The notes: generated from the letters alone by a model not told the origin. A stretch of 64,000 nt of DNA from Mucilaginibacter sp. SG564 (GCF_013149275.1 NZ_JABGNA010000010.1:124001-188000); one strand, 5' to 3'; counted from the first letter of the stretch, positions 26,955 through 36,505 are shown. Made by a program: numbers and translations.

Positions 26955-26985
26955 AACATTTGTAATTAAGAATGTAACAAATGTT
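26955..26985. promoter_or_regulatory. Shared palindromic operator, copy 2 (GH74 operon)
   Basis: AACATTTGT-N13-ACAAATGTT again, with arms identical to copy 1 at 21700-21730 and only the spacer centre differing. The block AAGTGAAGGTAT begins exactly 35 bases before the palindrome in both places. It sits in the 339-base gap (26803-27141) between the hybrid sensor gene and GH74; no gene is seen in that gap. Confidence 0.75.
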
Positions 26986-27141
26986 TACCATTTGCAAGTA
27001 CCTGCATTTCAGAGCATTATAAATAGGCATAAGCATAAAATCTAATAAATGGCGGTACTAAGCAGTAATTAGGTTATAATTAATCACGTAGTTTAAGTGT
27101 CAAGGATAGGTTGATAAAACAAAATCAATTTATGACGAGAC

Positions 27142-30100
27142 TCAGGATACTTGAGTTTGGTCCTGATGCTGTTTCCGCTTTTGAATAACAAATTCCGAGG
27201 GGAGCATATCAAACTCTTCCTTAAATGATTTTGCGAAGTACTGCGGCGTGTTAAAACCCACCTCATATGACACCTCAGAGATATTCATTTGACTATACTC
27301 TAATAAATACGCAGCTTTTTTCAATCTTAACATCCGGATATACTCAACCGGAGATCTGCCGGTTATCAATAATAGCTTTTTGTAAAGTGTGTTACGATTC
27401 AGGCCCAGGTATTTACTGAGCTCGCTAACGGACAGTGCAGGATCTAGCATATTTTTATTAACATACTCGATAATATTTTTTATAAATTTCTCATCGGTAG
27501 ACGGAATGGCAGGTTCATTCAATTTAAAATCAAGCTGACGGGTATAGGTCTTTTTAAATGTGGCTTGTAGACGTAAAAGATTTTTTATTTTGGAAGTGAG
27601 TATCTCAAAATTAAACGGCTTGGTCATGTAGTCATTTGCCCCTATCTCCAGGCTTTTTAGTTCCTCTTCCTCACCGATCAATGCCGTAAGTAATATGACC
27701 GGAATATGTGATGTCCGGCTATCATTTTTTACTTTAACACATAGATCCTTTCCACTCATTTCAGGCATACTGATATCACTCACGATGATATCCGGATGCA
27801 GCGCGAGCGCCTTTTGCCAGCCCTCCTTCCCGGTTGTTGCCTCAATAATATGGAACAGCCCTACAAGATTATCTTTTAAATAAAACCTGAAATCTTCATT
27901 ATCCTCAACCAATAAAACAGTTTGTTTACTATTTACGCTGCTAAGGTTTTTTGTCGCCACTTCAATACCAGGAAAGGTGACCACATCGTCTGCCTCCTGA
28001 TCAACCAGTACATTTTCTTCAGCGCCGTGTAAGAGCATAGGCAAGCGTACAATAAAACAACTACCAAACTCAGTATCACGCTCCACGAAAATTTCGCCTC
28101 CATGCATCATAACAAATTCTTTGGTAATTGCCAGGCCGATGCCGCTGCCCTGGTTCAACATGGAGCCAGGAAGATCGTTTTGAAAGAACCTGTCGAATAT
28201 GCGTTCTTTCCTGTCTTCCGGAATTCCTATGCCGGTATCCATTACTTTAATTTCAACACATTTTAAATTAGTTTCCGATCGTTCAGGAACTAAACTTAGC
28301 AACACACTGACATGGCCTCCTTTCGGCGTAAACTTAAAAGCATTTGAAAGAAGATTGAATAATATCCTTTCTATCTTATCATGATCAAAACTGGTTTTTA
28401 AAGATTCTTCTGAGGTATCAAAGACAAACCGGATACCCTTTTCTTCGGCTATATCGATAAATGACAGGCTCACATCTTCAATAAATTTAATAATATCGCC
28501 GTGCCGGGTATGTAACTTTAGTTCCTGCACCTCCATTCTTCGAAAATCAAGTAATTGGTTTACCAGATTCAGCAGCCGTCTGGTATTTTTGCGTACCATG
28601 TTCAATTGTTGCTTTTGACCGGCATTGACAGAATCTCCCAACATTTTATCAACCGGCGCCATGATAAGCGATAATGGCGTACGGAATTCGTGGCTTACAT
28701 TTGTTAAGAATTTGGTTTTTAGCCTATCTATCTCATACAAACGCTCAACTTCTTTCCTTTCCTGCTCAATAATGCGTTCCACTTCCTTTTGCTGCTGCTC
28801 AGCCGCAAACTTCCACTGTATCTTTTGTATCCCCCGCCGGCGAATGACGAAAAGTCCACCTATTATAACGATCAAATAAATGGCATATGCCAATGTCGAT
28901 TTCCAGAATGGGGGCTTTACGTTGATTTTTAAAGAGATGGAGTCGGTATTCCCAACAGCGTCCCTATTGATGGCACGCACCATAAAAGTATAAGTTCCGC
29001 CATCCAGATTTGTGTACGTGGCTTTGCGCATAGTATTTTCAGCGGTGATCCAACCTTTATCAAAACCTTCTAGCATATACTGATATTTTACCTTCCCCGG
29101 ATTAAAAAAATTGAGCGCGGCGAACTCAATCGTAAAAACGTTTTCATTGTGATTAAGTGTAACAGCCCGTGTCTCTGAAAGTGCTTTGGATAGTATAACA
29201 TGGCCATTTATAGCTTCATCCGCAGCTACACTCTTGTTAAACAACAGCAAATCGGTAAATATGAGTTTTGATTTATTGGTATTGGGCTTTATAATCAATG
29301 GATTAAACAGATTAAATCCGTGTCCGCCACCAAATATCAGCTCGCCCTTACTCGTTTTAAAAGCGGCATTTACATTAAATTCACGCCCCTGCAAACCATC
29401 TGTTTCGTCGAAGTTTTCAAATCGGAAATTATACCTATTATCGGTACCCGTTAAAATAATACGGCAAAGACCATTTGATGTACTCAACCAAATCATACCG
29501 CTATTATCCTCCAGGATGTTTTGTATTAAATTAGCGGGCAGGCCATTTTCTTTCTTTAATGATAAAAAGCGGTTTGTTTTTACATCAAACACACTCAATC
29601 CATAACGCGTACCTATCCATACCAGACCCCGGCTATCCTCTAAGATACAATTCAATTTATTAGATATAAGTGAGTTGGGATTATTATCATCATGTTCATA
29701 ATGAACTATATGACCGCTTTTTTTTATGATTATGTCAATGCCCCCGTCGCCACCCACCCAAATATTACCTTTCTTATCTTCCAAAATAGCAGACACGAAG
29801 GTTGATCTTATTTGCGTTTTATTGTAAGGGCGGGTGAATATTTTTTTGAACGGATCGAAAATATTTAGACCTCCAGCGAGGGTTCCGATCAACAGGCGAT
29901 TTGATGAGTCTTCAACTATGCTCCATACCCTGTCATCTGCAATGCTTGTTGCGATGTGATCGTCATGACGATGATGGGTAAATACCTTGCCGTCAAAACT
30001 GTCTACGCCTCCGAAATAAGTACCTATCCACAGTGTTTGGTTGTGGTCCAGGCACAAACTCACAATTATATCATTACTAAGGCTGTTGTTATTTTGCGGG

Positions 30101-31320
30101 TCATTTTTATAACGCGTGTATTTCCCTGTTTTGCGGTCAAGGTAGATCAAGCCGCCACCATTTGTACCAATCCATAGATTGCCCCGCTTATCCTCCACAA
30201 ATTTGTCAACATCCTCAAAGTCCAGACTTGAAGGATCAGAGGCGAAGTGTCTGTATAATGGAAACCTGATAATATTTTTATGATAATAGCTTATGCCTTC
30301 TTTAAATGTACCAGCCCACATTATACCTGTATTATCCTTATAGAGTATTACACTATTTTGTTTTAACGATTTGGCATCATCTTCCCTATTCAATAAATAA
30401 ATAACCTTAAATCCTTTTTTATCAATAAGATTTATCCCACCATGATCCGTTGCCACCCACATCAGGCCTTCATCATCCTGATAAACATTGTTGATGACAT
30501 TTACATTTAACCTTAGCCCTTTCGATGCTTTATCAAAATGGTTCAAAATATTCTTCCGCGGATTTAAATAGTACACACCTAAATTTGCTCCTGTTGCATA
30601 AATCCATAGGTCCCCATCAATATCGGCCATTATGGAGTAGGTAAATGATTTGACATTATTTAACTTGCTTAATGCCTTACTGGTGTAAGTAATTTTGTTA
30701 CGAGCTATATTGAGCTTTTCAATGACACCTGTATCGTATATGAACCACATATTCCCCAGGTTATCTTCCGAAATATCAGTTACATTATTGGATAACAGGG
30801 CCAGTTTAGCACCTTTGTCACAACCATAATAATAGGTTTGTTTATCGGCCGGGTCATATCGGTAGACACCTGAATTCGGGTATATAAACCAAAAATTGCC
30901 TCTCCTGTCTCTTTTTATTTTACTCATACCGGCACCTGGCAGCTTCAATAACCTGATCCATGATGACACATCGGCACTGAACTTTTCTGTAGCCATATTG
31001 TAGATGCATAGGCCAGTGCTGGTAATTATCCACAGATTCTGCCCTGGTCCTTCGAAAATATTTTGAATATAATCATCGATAACCGAGTTTTCATTGTTTG
31101 CAAGGTGTTTAAACACCTTAAAGGTATAACCATCGTAACGATTAAGTCCAGCGCCGGTACCAAACCACATAAAGCCCTTTGAATCCTTGTATATGCAATT
31201 GACCTGATTGTGAGAAAGGCCGTTATTGATATCAAGATGCGAAAATTGATATTTGTTAATTTGCGCATTTGAATTGCATAGTACACAGATAATCAGAAAG
31301 GAAACTAAGCTTAACCGCAT
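27142..31320 (-). CDS. Hybrid two-component sensor/regulator (HTCS)
   Basis: A single 1392-residue protein carrying a complete signalling chain. It has a signal peptide (1-20) and a periplasmic double propeller of Reg_prop repeats (about 25-690; many WFGTGAGL and WIGTNGGG-type blades). A Y_Y_Y domain follows (about 710-785), then one membrane helix (about 790-812). The cytoplasmic part has a HisKA domain with phospho-acceptor His877 in NVSHEFRTP and an HATPase (NLLSNAFKF, DTGIGIPED, GSGIGLAI). A receiver carries Asp1182 in IVSDISMPEMSG, and a C-terminal AraC-type HTH has the GFNTPQYFAKSFKEEF signature. HTCS proteins sense oligosaccharides in the periplasm and activate the adjacent Sus operon, here probably through the palindromes at 21700 and 26955. 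Confidence 0.94.
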   Translation of the reverse strand: MRLSLVSFLIICVLCNSNAQINKYQFSHLDINNGLSHNQVNCIYKDSKGFMWFGTGAGLNRYDGYTFKVFKHLANNENSVIDDYIQNIFEGPGQNLWIITSTGLCIYNMATEKFSADVSSWIRLLKLPGAGMSKIKRDRRGNFWFIYPNSGVYRYDPADKQTYYYGCDKGAKLALLSNNVTDISEDNLGNMWFIYDTGVIEKLNIARNKITYTSKALSKLNNVKSFTYSIMADIDGDLWIYATGANLGVYYLNPRKNILNHFDKASKGLRLNVNVINNVYQDDEGLMWVATDHGGINLIDKKGFKVIYLLNREDDAKSLKQNSVILYKDNTGIMWAGTFKEGISYYHKNIIRFPLYRHFASDPSSLDFEDVDKFVEDKRGNLWIGTNGGGLIYLDRKTGKYTRYKNDPQNNNSLSNDIIVSLCLDHNQTLWIGTYFGGVDSFDGKVFTHHRHDDHIATSIADDRVWSIVEDSSNRLLIGTLAGGLNIFDPFKKIFTRPYNKTQIRSTFVSAILEDKKGNIWVGGDGGIDIIIKKSGHIVHYEHDDNNPNSLISNKLNCILEDSRGLVWIGTRYGLSVFDVKTNRFLSLKKENGLPANLIQNILEDNSGMIWLSTSNGLCRIILTGTDNRYNFRFENFDETDGLQGREFNVNAAFKTSKGELIFGGGHGFNLFNPLIIKPNTNKSKLIFTDLLLFNKSVAADEAINGHVILSKALSETRAVTLNHNENVFTIEFAALNFFNPGKVKYQYMLEGFDKGWITAENTMRKATYTNLDGGTYTFMVRAINRDAVGNTDSISLKINVKPPFWKSTLAYAIYLIVIIGGLFVIRRRGIQKIQWKFAAEQQQKEVERIIEQERKEVERLYEIDRLKTKFLTNVSHEFRTPLSLIMAPVDKMLGDSVNAGQKQQLNMVRKNTRRLLNLVNQLLDFRRMEVQELKLHTRHGDIIKFIEDVSLSFIDIAEEKGIRFVFDTSEESLKTSFDHDKIERILFNLLSNAFKFTPKGGHVSVLLSLVPERSETNLKCVEIKVMDTGIGIPEDRKERIFDRFFQNDLPGSMLNQGSGIGLAITKEFVMMHGGEIFVERDTEFGSCFIVRLPMLLHGAEENVLVDQEADDVVTFPGIEVATKNLSSVNSKQTVLLVEDNEDFRFYLKDNLVGLFHIIEATTGKEGWQKALALHPDIIVSDISMPEMSGKDLCVKVKNDSRTSHIPVILLTALIGEEEELKSLEIGANDYMTKPFNFEILTSKIKNLLRLQATFKKTYTRQLDFKLNEPAIPSTDEKFIKNIIEYVNKNMLDPALSVSELSKYLGLNRNTLYKKLLLITGRSPVEYIRMLRLKKAAYLLEYSQMNISEVSYEVGFNTPQYFAKSFKEEFDMLPSEFVIQKRKQHQDQTQVS

Positions 31321-31339
31321 GAAATTTATAGTTGGCCAT

Positions 31340-31347
31340 CAAATTTA
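31340..31347 (-). promoter_or_regulatory. Putative -7 element of the HTCS gene
   Basis: The minus strand reads TAAATTTG, an exact match to the Bacteroidota consensus TAnnTTTG, placed 20 bases before the start codon at 31320. No clear -33 TTTG is seen at the usual distance, so this is tentative. Confidence 0.4.
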
Positions 31348-31506
31348 TAATTTTAAACTTATCAGACTAGTATATATTGGTTTTTTACTGTTTTATTAAC
31401 ACTTATAAAAACTATTTAGCAAACCTTAAGGCATATAAGTTTTTGTTAACGCTTATTCTATTTTTATACTAGCGAAGCAAAAACAACCAGTTAAAATTCC
31501 CTTTTC

Positions 31507-31590
31507 CAGACCGTCAGTCTGCTGCCGGAAAATTTTCGGGTACAGTTGTGGGTAAATCTGAGTTAAATCCTCTTTCTCCGACCAGGTCGG
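31507..31590 (+). promoter_or_regulatory. Cluster of three inverted repeats upstream of GH31
   Basis: Within the 451-base gap between the divergent HTCS and GH31 genes are CAGAC-N5-GTCTG (31507-31521), the near-palindrome CCGGAAAATTTTCGGG (31525-31540) and CCGACC-A-GGTCGG (31578-31590). They do not resemble the shared operator. A weak -7-like TACTTTTA lies at 31721-31728. The rest of the gap shows no gene. Confidence 0.35.
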
Positions 31591-31771
31591 TTGCTTGCAT
31601 TATTTCACCGGGGGGCAGTGCTACCGCAAAATTCACAATTATACGAATTGAAAGAATCCGGTTTAAGCAGGAAGGTCAACTAATTAATTGTATAAATTAC
31701 AATAATTAATATTTTTCATTTACTTTTACGGACTTACAAACCTTTATTTTCCGCAATTACTCAATTCAATT

Positions 31772-34102
31772 ATGAGAACAACAATTACAGGAATTGCTAT
31801 TCTTTTTTTCTTTGCCGTTCAGTCATTTGCACAGGATTTTCAGCGAACGAAACAGGGTATAAAATTAAATTCACAGTTCATGGATATTGAAGTCCGGTTT
31901 TATTCTCCAACTATCGCCAGAGTCATAAAATCACCTGAGGGCACACAACCCAAAAAGGAAAGCCTGTCCGTAATTAAAGTTCCTGAAGAAGTTGAATTTA
32001 CTGTTAAAGAAGAAAATCACATTATACATATAAGTACCGCAGCTCTGCAGGTTTTTGTAAATGCAGAGACCGGCAAAGTTTCATTTGCCGATATTGCAAA
32101 CCATTCGCTGGTTACCGAAAAAGATTATGGCGTGCAGTTCACCGAGAAAAAAGATGCAAATAAAATCGCCCATTCGGTAAGGCAGGCTTTTTTGCTTGAT
32201 AAAGAAGAGCCTATCTATGGACTTGGCCAACAACAAAATGGAAAAATGAGCCAGCGTGGCCAAAAGGTTTATCTTGTTAATCAAAATACCCGGGTTTGTA
32301 TTCCTTATATCCAATCTGTAAAAGGTTATGGCATATTCTGGGATAATTACTCGCCGACCACCTTTAATGACGATAGCCAGGGGACATCTTTCGATTCCGA
32401 AATCGGGGAATGTATTGACTATTACTTGATGTGGGGAGGTCCAAAAGACGGGGTTGTGGCTCAAATTCGTGACCTGACCGGACAGGCCCCTTTAATGCCC
32501 TTATGGGTTTATGGATACAATCAGTCGAAAGAAAGATATAAGACCCAAGCGGAGTTGCTTGAAGTGGTAAAAAAGTATCGCGACCTGAAAGTACCGCTGG
32601 ACGGTATTGTTCAGGACTGGCAATACTGGGGAAAAGACAGCCTGTGGAACTCCATGTCATTTGACCCGGCTACTTTCCCTAATGCAAAGAGTATGGTAGA
32701 CCAGGTGCATGCCATGAATGCGCATCTGTTTATTGTCGCCTGGCCAGGCTTTGGGCCTTTGACCAAACAATATACCGAGTTCAAAGAAAAAAATATGCTT
32801 ATTAATTTTGATACCTGGCCGCCGAAAAGCGGTGCTAAACCGTATGATCCTTACAATCCGGCAAGTCATGCCATTTATTGGGATTACCTAAATAAAGGCG
32901 TTTTTTCTCTTGGGACAGACGGCTGGTGGCTAGATTCCTCAGAACCTGACCATATTAACATAAGTGATAAAGATTTCGATCAACCTACTTATTTGGGATC
33001 GTTCAGGAGTGTGATCAATGCTTTCCCTCTGGTTCACGTGGGTAGTATTTACGATAGCCAGCGCGAAAGTGGCTCGGGCAAACGTGTCACCATTTTTACA
33101 AGGTCGGCATTTGCAGGTCAGCAAAGATATGCAGCAAATACCTGGAGCGGAGATGTGGCATCCAGTTGGAGCACATTAGCAAAACAAATTCCGGCGGCTC
33201 TAAACTTTAGTCTTAGCGGGATACCTTACTGGAATGCGGATATCGGCGGATTCTTTGCAGGCGATTTTATCGCAGGCGGAGGTGCCAAAAATCCGCTATT
33301 TCAGGAATTATATACACGTTGGCTTGAGTTCGCCACGTTTACACCTATGATGCGATCTCATGGAACCGATATTCCAAGAGAAATTTATCAATTCGGTCAT
33401 CGTGGTGAACGAACCTTCGACATCATTGAAAAGTACATTAAATTAAGGTATAGCCTACTGCCTTACAGCTATGCTACAGCCTGGAATGTAACCCACCATT
33501 CCGGCTCATTTATGAGAGCACTGTTCATGGATTTTGGCAACGATAAGCATGTATATGATATCGGAAACCAGTATATGTTTGGAAGCTCGGTTATGGTGAT
33601 ACCCGTGACCAGTTCGGGCGCAACAGAGCAGACCGTTTATCTTCCAACGGGTTCATTATGGTATAATTTCTGGACAGGTAAAAAAGAGCAAGGCGGTAAG
33701 ACTATCATGGCAACCGCGCCGATAGATATATTACCGCTCTACGTAAAGGCAGGTGCGATCATTCCATGGGGACCCGAAGTTCAGTTTGCAGAGGAGAAAA
33801 AATGGGACAATCTTGAAATCAGGATCTACCCGGGAAAGGATGGCGATTTTACACTTTATGAAGATGAAAATGACAACTATAATTATGAAGAGGGCAAATA
33901 CACAGAGATTCCTATGCATTGGAATAATAACAGTAAAACCTTAACCATAGGAAAAATGAGAGGTGATTTTGCTGGTATGCTGACCGAAAGAAAATTTAAT
34001 ATTGTCCTGGTAACAGAAAATAGAGGAACCGGAGCAGAACTAAGCAAAAAAACAGACCAGATTGTTCATTACAAAGGGGTTAAACTTTCTATTAAAATTT
34101 AG
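31772..34102 (+). CDS. GH31 alpha-xylosidase
   Basis: A 776-residue secreted GH31 enzyme (signal ending near SFAQ). The domain order is N-terminal beta domain (about 25-215), barrel (about 220-580) with QDWQYWGKDSLWNSMSFDP, nucleophile Asp388 in WWLDSSEPD and acid/base Asp461 in TWSGDVASSW, then C-terminal beta domains with YEDENDNYNYEEG. This barrel pattern matches bacterial alpha-xylosidases that release xylose from the non-reducing end of xyloglucan oligosaccharides. No PA14 insert is present. It is transcribed away from the HTCS gene and is followed by a strong terminator, so it is a single-gene unit. It lacks the AACATTTGT palindrome, which suggests separate control. Confidence 0.88.
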   Translation: MRTTITGIAILFFFAVQSFAQDFQRTKQGIKLNSQFMDIEVRFYSPTIARVIKSPEGTQPKKESLSVIKVPEEVEFTVKEENHIIHISTAALQVFVNAETGKVSFADIANHSLVTEKDYGVQFTEKKDANKIAHSVRQAFLLDKEEPIYGLGQQQNGKMSQRGQKVYLVNQNTRVCIPYIQSVKGYGIFWDNYSPTTFNDDSQGTSFDSEIGECIDYYLMWGGPKDGVVAQIRDLTGQAPLMPLWVYGYNQSKERYKTQAELLEVVKKYRDLKVPLDGIVQDWQYWGKDSLWNSMSFDPATFPNAKSMVDQVHAMNAHLFIVAWPGFGPLTKQYTEFKEKNMLINFDTWPPKSGAKPYDPYNPASHAIYWDYLNKGVFSLGTDGWWLDSSEPDHINISDKDFDQPTYLGSFRSVINAFPLVHVGSIYDSQRESGSGKRVTIFTRSAFAGQQRYAANTWSGDVASSWSTLAKQIPAALNFSLSGIPYWNADIGGFFAGDFIAGGGAKNPLFQELYTRWLEFATFTPMMRSHGTDIPREIYQFGHRGERTFDIIEKYIKLRYSLLPYSYATAWNVTHHSGSFMRALFMDFGNDKHVYDIGNQYMFGSSVMVIPVTSSGATEQTVYLPTGSLWYNFWTGKKEQGGKTIMATAPIDILPLYVKAGAIIPWGPEVQFAEEKKWDNLEIRIYPGKDGDFTLYEDENDNYNYEEGKYTEIPMHWNNNSKTLTIGKMRGDFAGMLTERKFNIVLVTENRGTGAELSKKTDQIVHYKGVKLSIKI

Positions 34103-34119
34103 GTTTGATATCATGACTG

Positions 34120-34153
34120 AGACACTGTTTGTTATAGCAAACAGTGTCTTTTC
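34120..34153 (+). terminator. Intrinsic terminator after GH31
   Basis: A perfect 12-bp stem AGACACTGTTTG / CAAACAGTGTCT with a 6-base loop (TTATAG), followed by TTTT-rich sequence, 18 bases after the GH31 stop. Confidence 0.85.
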
Positions 34154-34282
34154 CATATCTTGATGACAAATCCCAGAAAACTTTTTTATTGACCAGGTGT
34201 TTAGGAGATTTTCTAAGATCGATTTGGCATCATCGGTAAGTTGAAATAGCAATTAACCCTTTCGCGTTATAGTGATCTTATT

Positions 34283-34978
34283 TCACCGGCCTATTTTAGG
34301 AGCCCAGTCAAGTCCTTGGTCTAAATCTTCGTCGGGGTTCCTACCTTTTTTTTGATCTTGTTCTTGCCTTTTTGGTTCCTCTTCTGCAACAAAATAAGTT
34401 TTTAATAAATCAAACAGTTGCGCGGCTGCCCCCTCCCTAAAGGTTGGATAGTATCCCACTATTTTAGCAGTAGTCAACTGTTCTTCACTTAGTCTAGGCT
34501 CGGCGGTTGGTTTCTGCACCGCCGCTGTTTCCGGTAAACCGTGTGTTTCTGATTGGGGAGTCATTGCATTTTCGTTAGTGGTTTCATGCGTTGTCGTTCC
34601 TGCTTCCCGTTTCTTTCTTTCGGCATCCAGCCATTCTTTAAATTCAGTTTCGGACTTTTTCGGTTTGATGGCGGTTTCCGTAGTGTAGATCAGTTCCATT
34701 AAAAACTTTTCCCGTAGCTTAACCGATTCGCCCAGGTCCTCACTGAATTTACTGCTTACCTCGATCTCTGCACTATCGGATTGCAAGCCATTTGCAATAA
34801 ATAAATATTCCAACCTAACAGAAAAAATAAAAGAGCGGTTGTAAACCCTTGTCATCTCGGAATAGTTATCATGATAGTAGCCCCAAAACTCCTTAAAGCG
34901 GTTACGGACTTTAGTCAGCTCGGCCAGTTGGATTTGGATAAGTTCTTTGTCTAAAGTCATCAGGTCGATAAAGGCCAT
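34283..34978 (-). CDS. Unrecognised charged protein, about 231 residues
   Basis: I do not recognise this protein. From the ATG at 34978 it begins MAFIDLMTLDKEL, with an N-terminal half that looks helical (residues 1-120). A low-complexity Thr/Glu/Pro-rich linker follows (about 125-165), then a short ordered segment (LTTAKIVGYYPTFREGAAAQLFDLLKTYF) and a very charged tail ending in DWAPKIGR. There is no signal peptide or membrane helix. It starts 15 bases after the stop of the small gene at 34993-35160, so the two form a pair. The pair lies between two carbohydrate loci and is bounded by terminators on both sides, and may be an inserted element. A TTG at 34987 is an alternative start. Confidence 0.55.
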   Translation of the reverse strand: MAFIDLMTLDKELIQIQLAELTKVRNRFKEFWGYYHDNYSEMTRVYNRSFIFSVRLEYLFIANGLQSDSAEIEVSSKFSEDLGESVKLREKFLMELIYTTETAIKPKKSETEFKEWLDAERKKREAGTTTHETTNENAMTPQSETHGLPETAAVQKPTAEPRLSEEQLTTAKIVGYYPTFREGAAAQLFDLLKTYFVAEEEPKRQEQDQKKGRNPDEDLDQGLDWAPKIGR

Positions 34979-34992
34979 ATCTTTCAATACCC

Positions 34993-35160
34993 TTAATTCG
35001 CTCCGGTAGGAAAAGCTGTCATAGTATGGGTCTGGTAGGTTAGATCATAAACCTTGACTTGCTTCTTTTCATTCGTTCCCCACTCCATGTGAAGATCGTC
35101 TTCGATAACACGCAGGTCGAATGTTTGAATACGGGTTAAAAACTCTTTCAAATGCTGCAT
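34993..35160 (-). CDS. Unrecognised small protein, 55 residues
   Basis: Starts at the ATG 35160 (MQHLKEFLTRIQTFDLRVIEDD) and reads through to a stop just before the 231-residue gene. It looks like a small cytoplasmic helix-plus-strands protein, with HMEWGTNEKKQVKVYDLTYQT resembling a short beta-hairpin. No family recognised. An upstream in-frame TTG (35184) would add 8 residues. The support is the tight spacing with its partner and protein-like composition. Confidence 0.45.
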   Translation of the reverse strand: MQHLKEFLTRIQTFDLRVIEDDLHMEWGTNEKKQVKVYDLTYQTHTMTAFPTGAN

Positions 35161-35282
35161 AATAGGTAGTATGTAGTTGAGCAAAGTTACTTAATATCCC
35201 TATTTGTCAAACCAATTCAGACCTGACAATCCTATGTTGTTTGTGTGTTTTTTGTGAAATTGTGTGAGAAATGTGTGAGAAT

Positions 35283-35311
35283 AAAAAAACCCCACTCGCC
35301 AGAATGGGGTT
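35283..35311 (-). terminator. Intrinsic terminator of the second polysaccharide locus
   Basis: Read on the minus strand: AACCCCA, a 10-base loop, TGGGGTT, then a run of T (complement of the A-run 35283-35289). It lies about 225 bases after the GH43 stop and closes the leftward operon. The rest of 35185-35535 shows no gene; a short imperfect direct repeat of TGTGTGAGA occurs just left of the stem. Confidence 0.75.
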
Positions 35312-35535
35312 AAATCGTTGATTTTGAGGCTCCCCTGACGATACATAACTTCAAAAACACAATTGATAATGTGAGAGTTATCGTCCAATTATCAAAAAAT
35401 TCCAATTCCAATATAAACTTTTAAACTGCTTAAAGCAAATCAAATAACCTCGCAGCCTTTATCACTGGTAAAAACAAGCTAAAGGCAAGCACTGAATCCA
35501 GTAAAAGTTTTTTCCATGTATGTAATGTTGTTTTA

Positions 35536-36496
35536 TCAGTTAAACTTTTCTACCCCTTTAGTACTGACCTTTATGATATCGCCATTTGCATCAAATTTTA
35601 AACTATCCAAGCAAAGCTGCCTTAAAACAAAAGATTCTTTCTGCCGAAAAATACGATGATATAAAATATAGCGCTGACCCTTATTTAAAAAAGAGGTGTG
35701 ATGGCCGGGGCCTATAACCGTGCTATCAGCCGAGGTGCTTAATATAACACGGTGTTCATTTTCTTTAAAGGGGCCAAGCGGGCTGTTTCCTTTTGCATAA
35801 CCTACCTGGTAGCTGGCGTCGATAGCTCTCCCTTCCGAAAACATGAGGTAATAAGTTCCGCTACGTTTAACCATATGCGCCCCTTCAAAAAAATGAGGGG
35901 TGCTGATATCCTTAGGTGTGCCATCAAACGAAACCATATCGCTTTTAAGCTGTACGGCCATGCAATGCCCGTTTATCCAATGATATCCCGATCCCCAATA
36001 CAGGTAAGCACTTCCGTCGGCATCAATAAAACAATCCGGATCAATATTATGAACTTTAGGGTAATCTGTAGATTTTACCATTGGCGAATTATCCTTTTTC
36101 AGGTTTTTCCAGGGGCCAAGCGGTGTATTGCTTACACCTCCCCATACTTCTCCTCCTATCGCTACATACATGTAAAACTTGTTATTCTTGCCTTTTACTA
36201 CAGATGGTGCCCGAATCATTTCATCGAGCGAGGATTTGCTGGTACAGGGCCTGTTTAGTTGGCCAGTTAATATGATGCCTGATAAACTTAACAAAGTCGG
36301 TTGTTTCCAGCACCGCCAATTCATTAGCACCCCACGGATCAATGGTCGCATAAATAAAGTACCGGCCTTTATCTTTAATAATCGTTGGGTCCGCAAAGTA
36401 GCCGCCGGTTATAGGGTTTGAGATCATTTGCTTTTGAGCCCAAACGCATTCACACAGTAACATGGTTATAGCAAATACAAAAAACCGTTTCATCAT
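35536..36496 (-). pseudogene. GH43 glycosidase, broken by one frameshift
   Basis: Two overlapping frames together encode one GH43 five-bladed propeller enzyme of about 320 residues. The first (from ATG 36496) has a signal peptide ending near VWAQ and the catalytic base Asp in GGYFADPTIIKD. It runs to INWPTKQA and then ends prematurely. The second frame continues with CTSKSSLDEMIRAPSVV, the pKa-modulating Asp in HNIDPDCFID and the acid Glu in HFFEGAHMVKR. Removing one C from the CCC at about 36250 would join them exactly. So this is either a recent inactivation or a base-calling error; the rest is well preserved. GH43 enzymes act mostly on alpha-L-arabinofuranosides or beta-xylosides/galactans. 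It is the last gene of the operon, 9 bases after GH2. Confidence 0.8.
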
Positions 36497-36505
36497 AACA
36501 GTAGC

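Noticed and set aside
35238..35280. TGTGTGAGA direct repeats as a possible integrase attachment site
   Set aside because: Only two short imperfect copies and no integrase gene nearby; insufficient support.
35200..35388. 62-codon minus-strand frame
   Set aside because: It is read straight through a clear intrinsic terminator and has no recognisable product.
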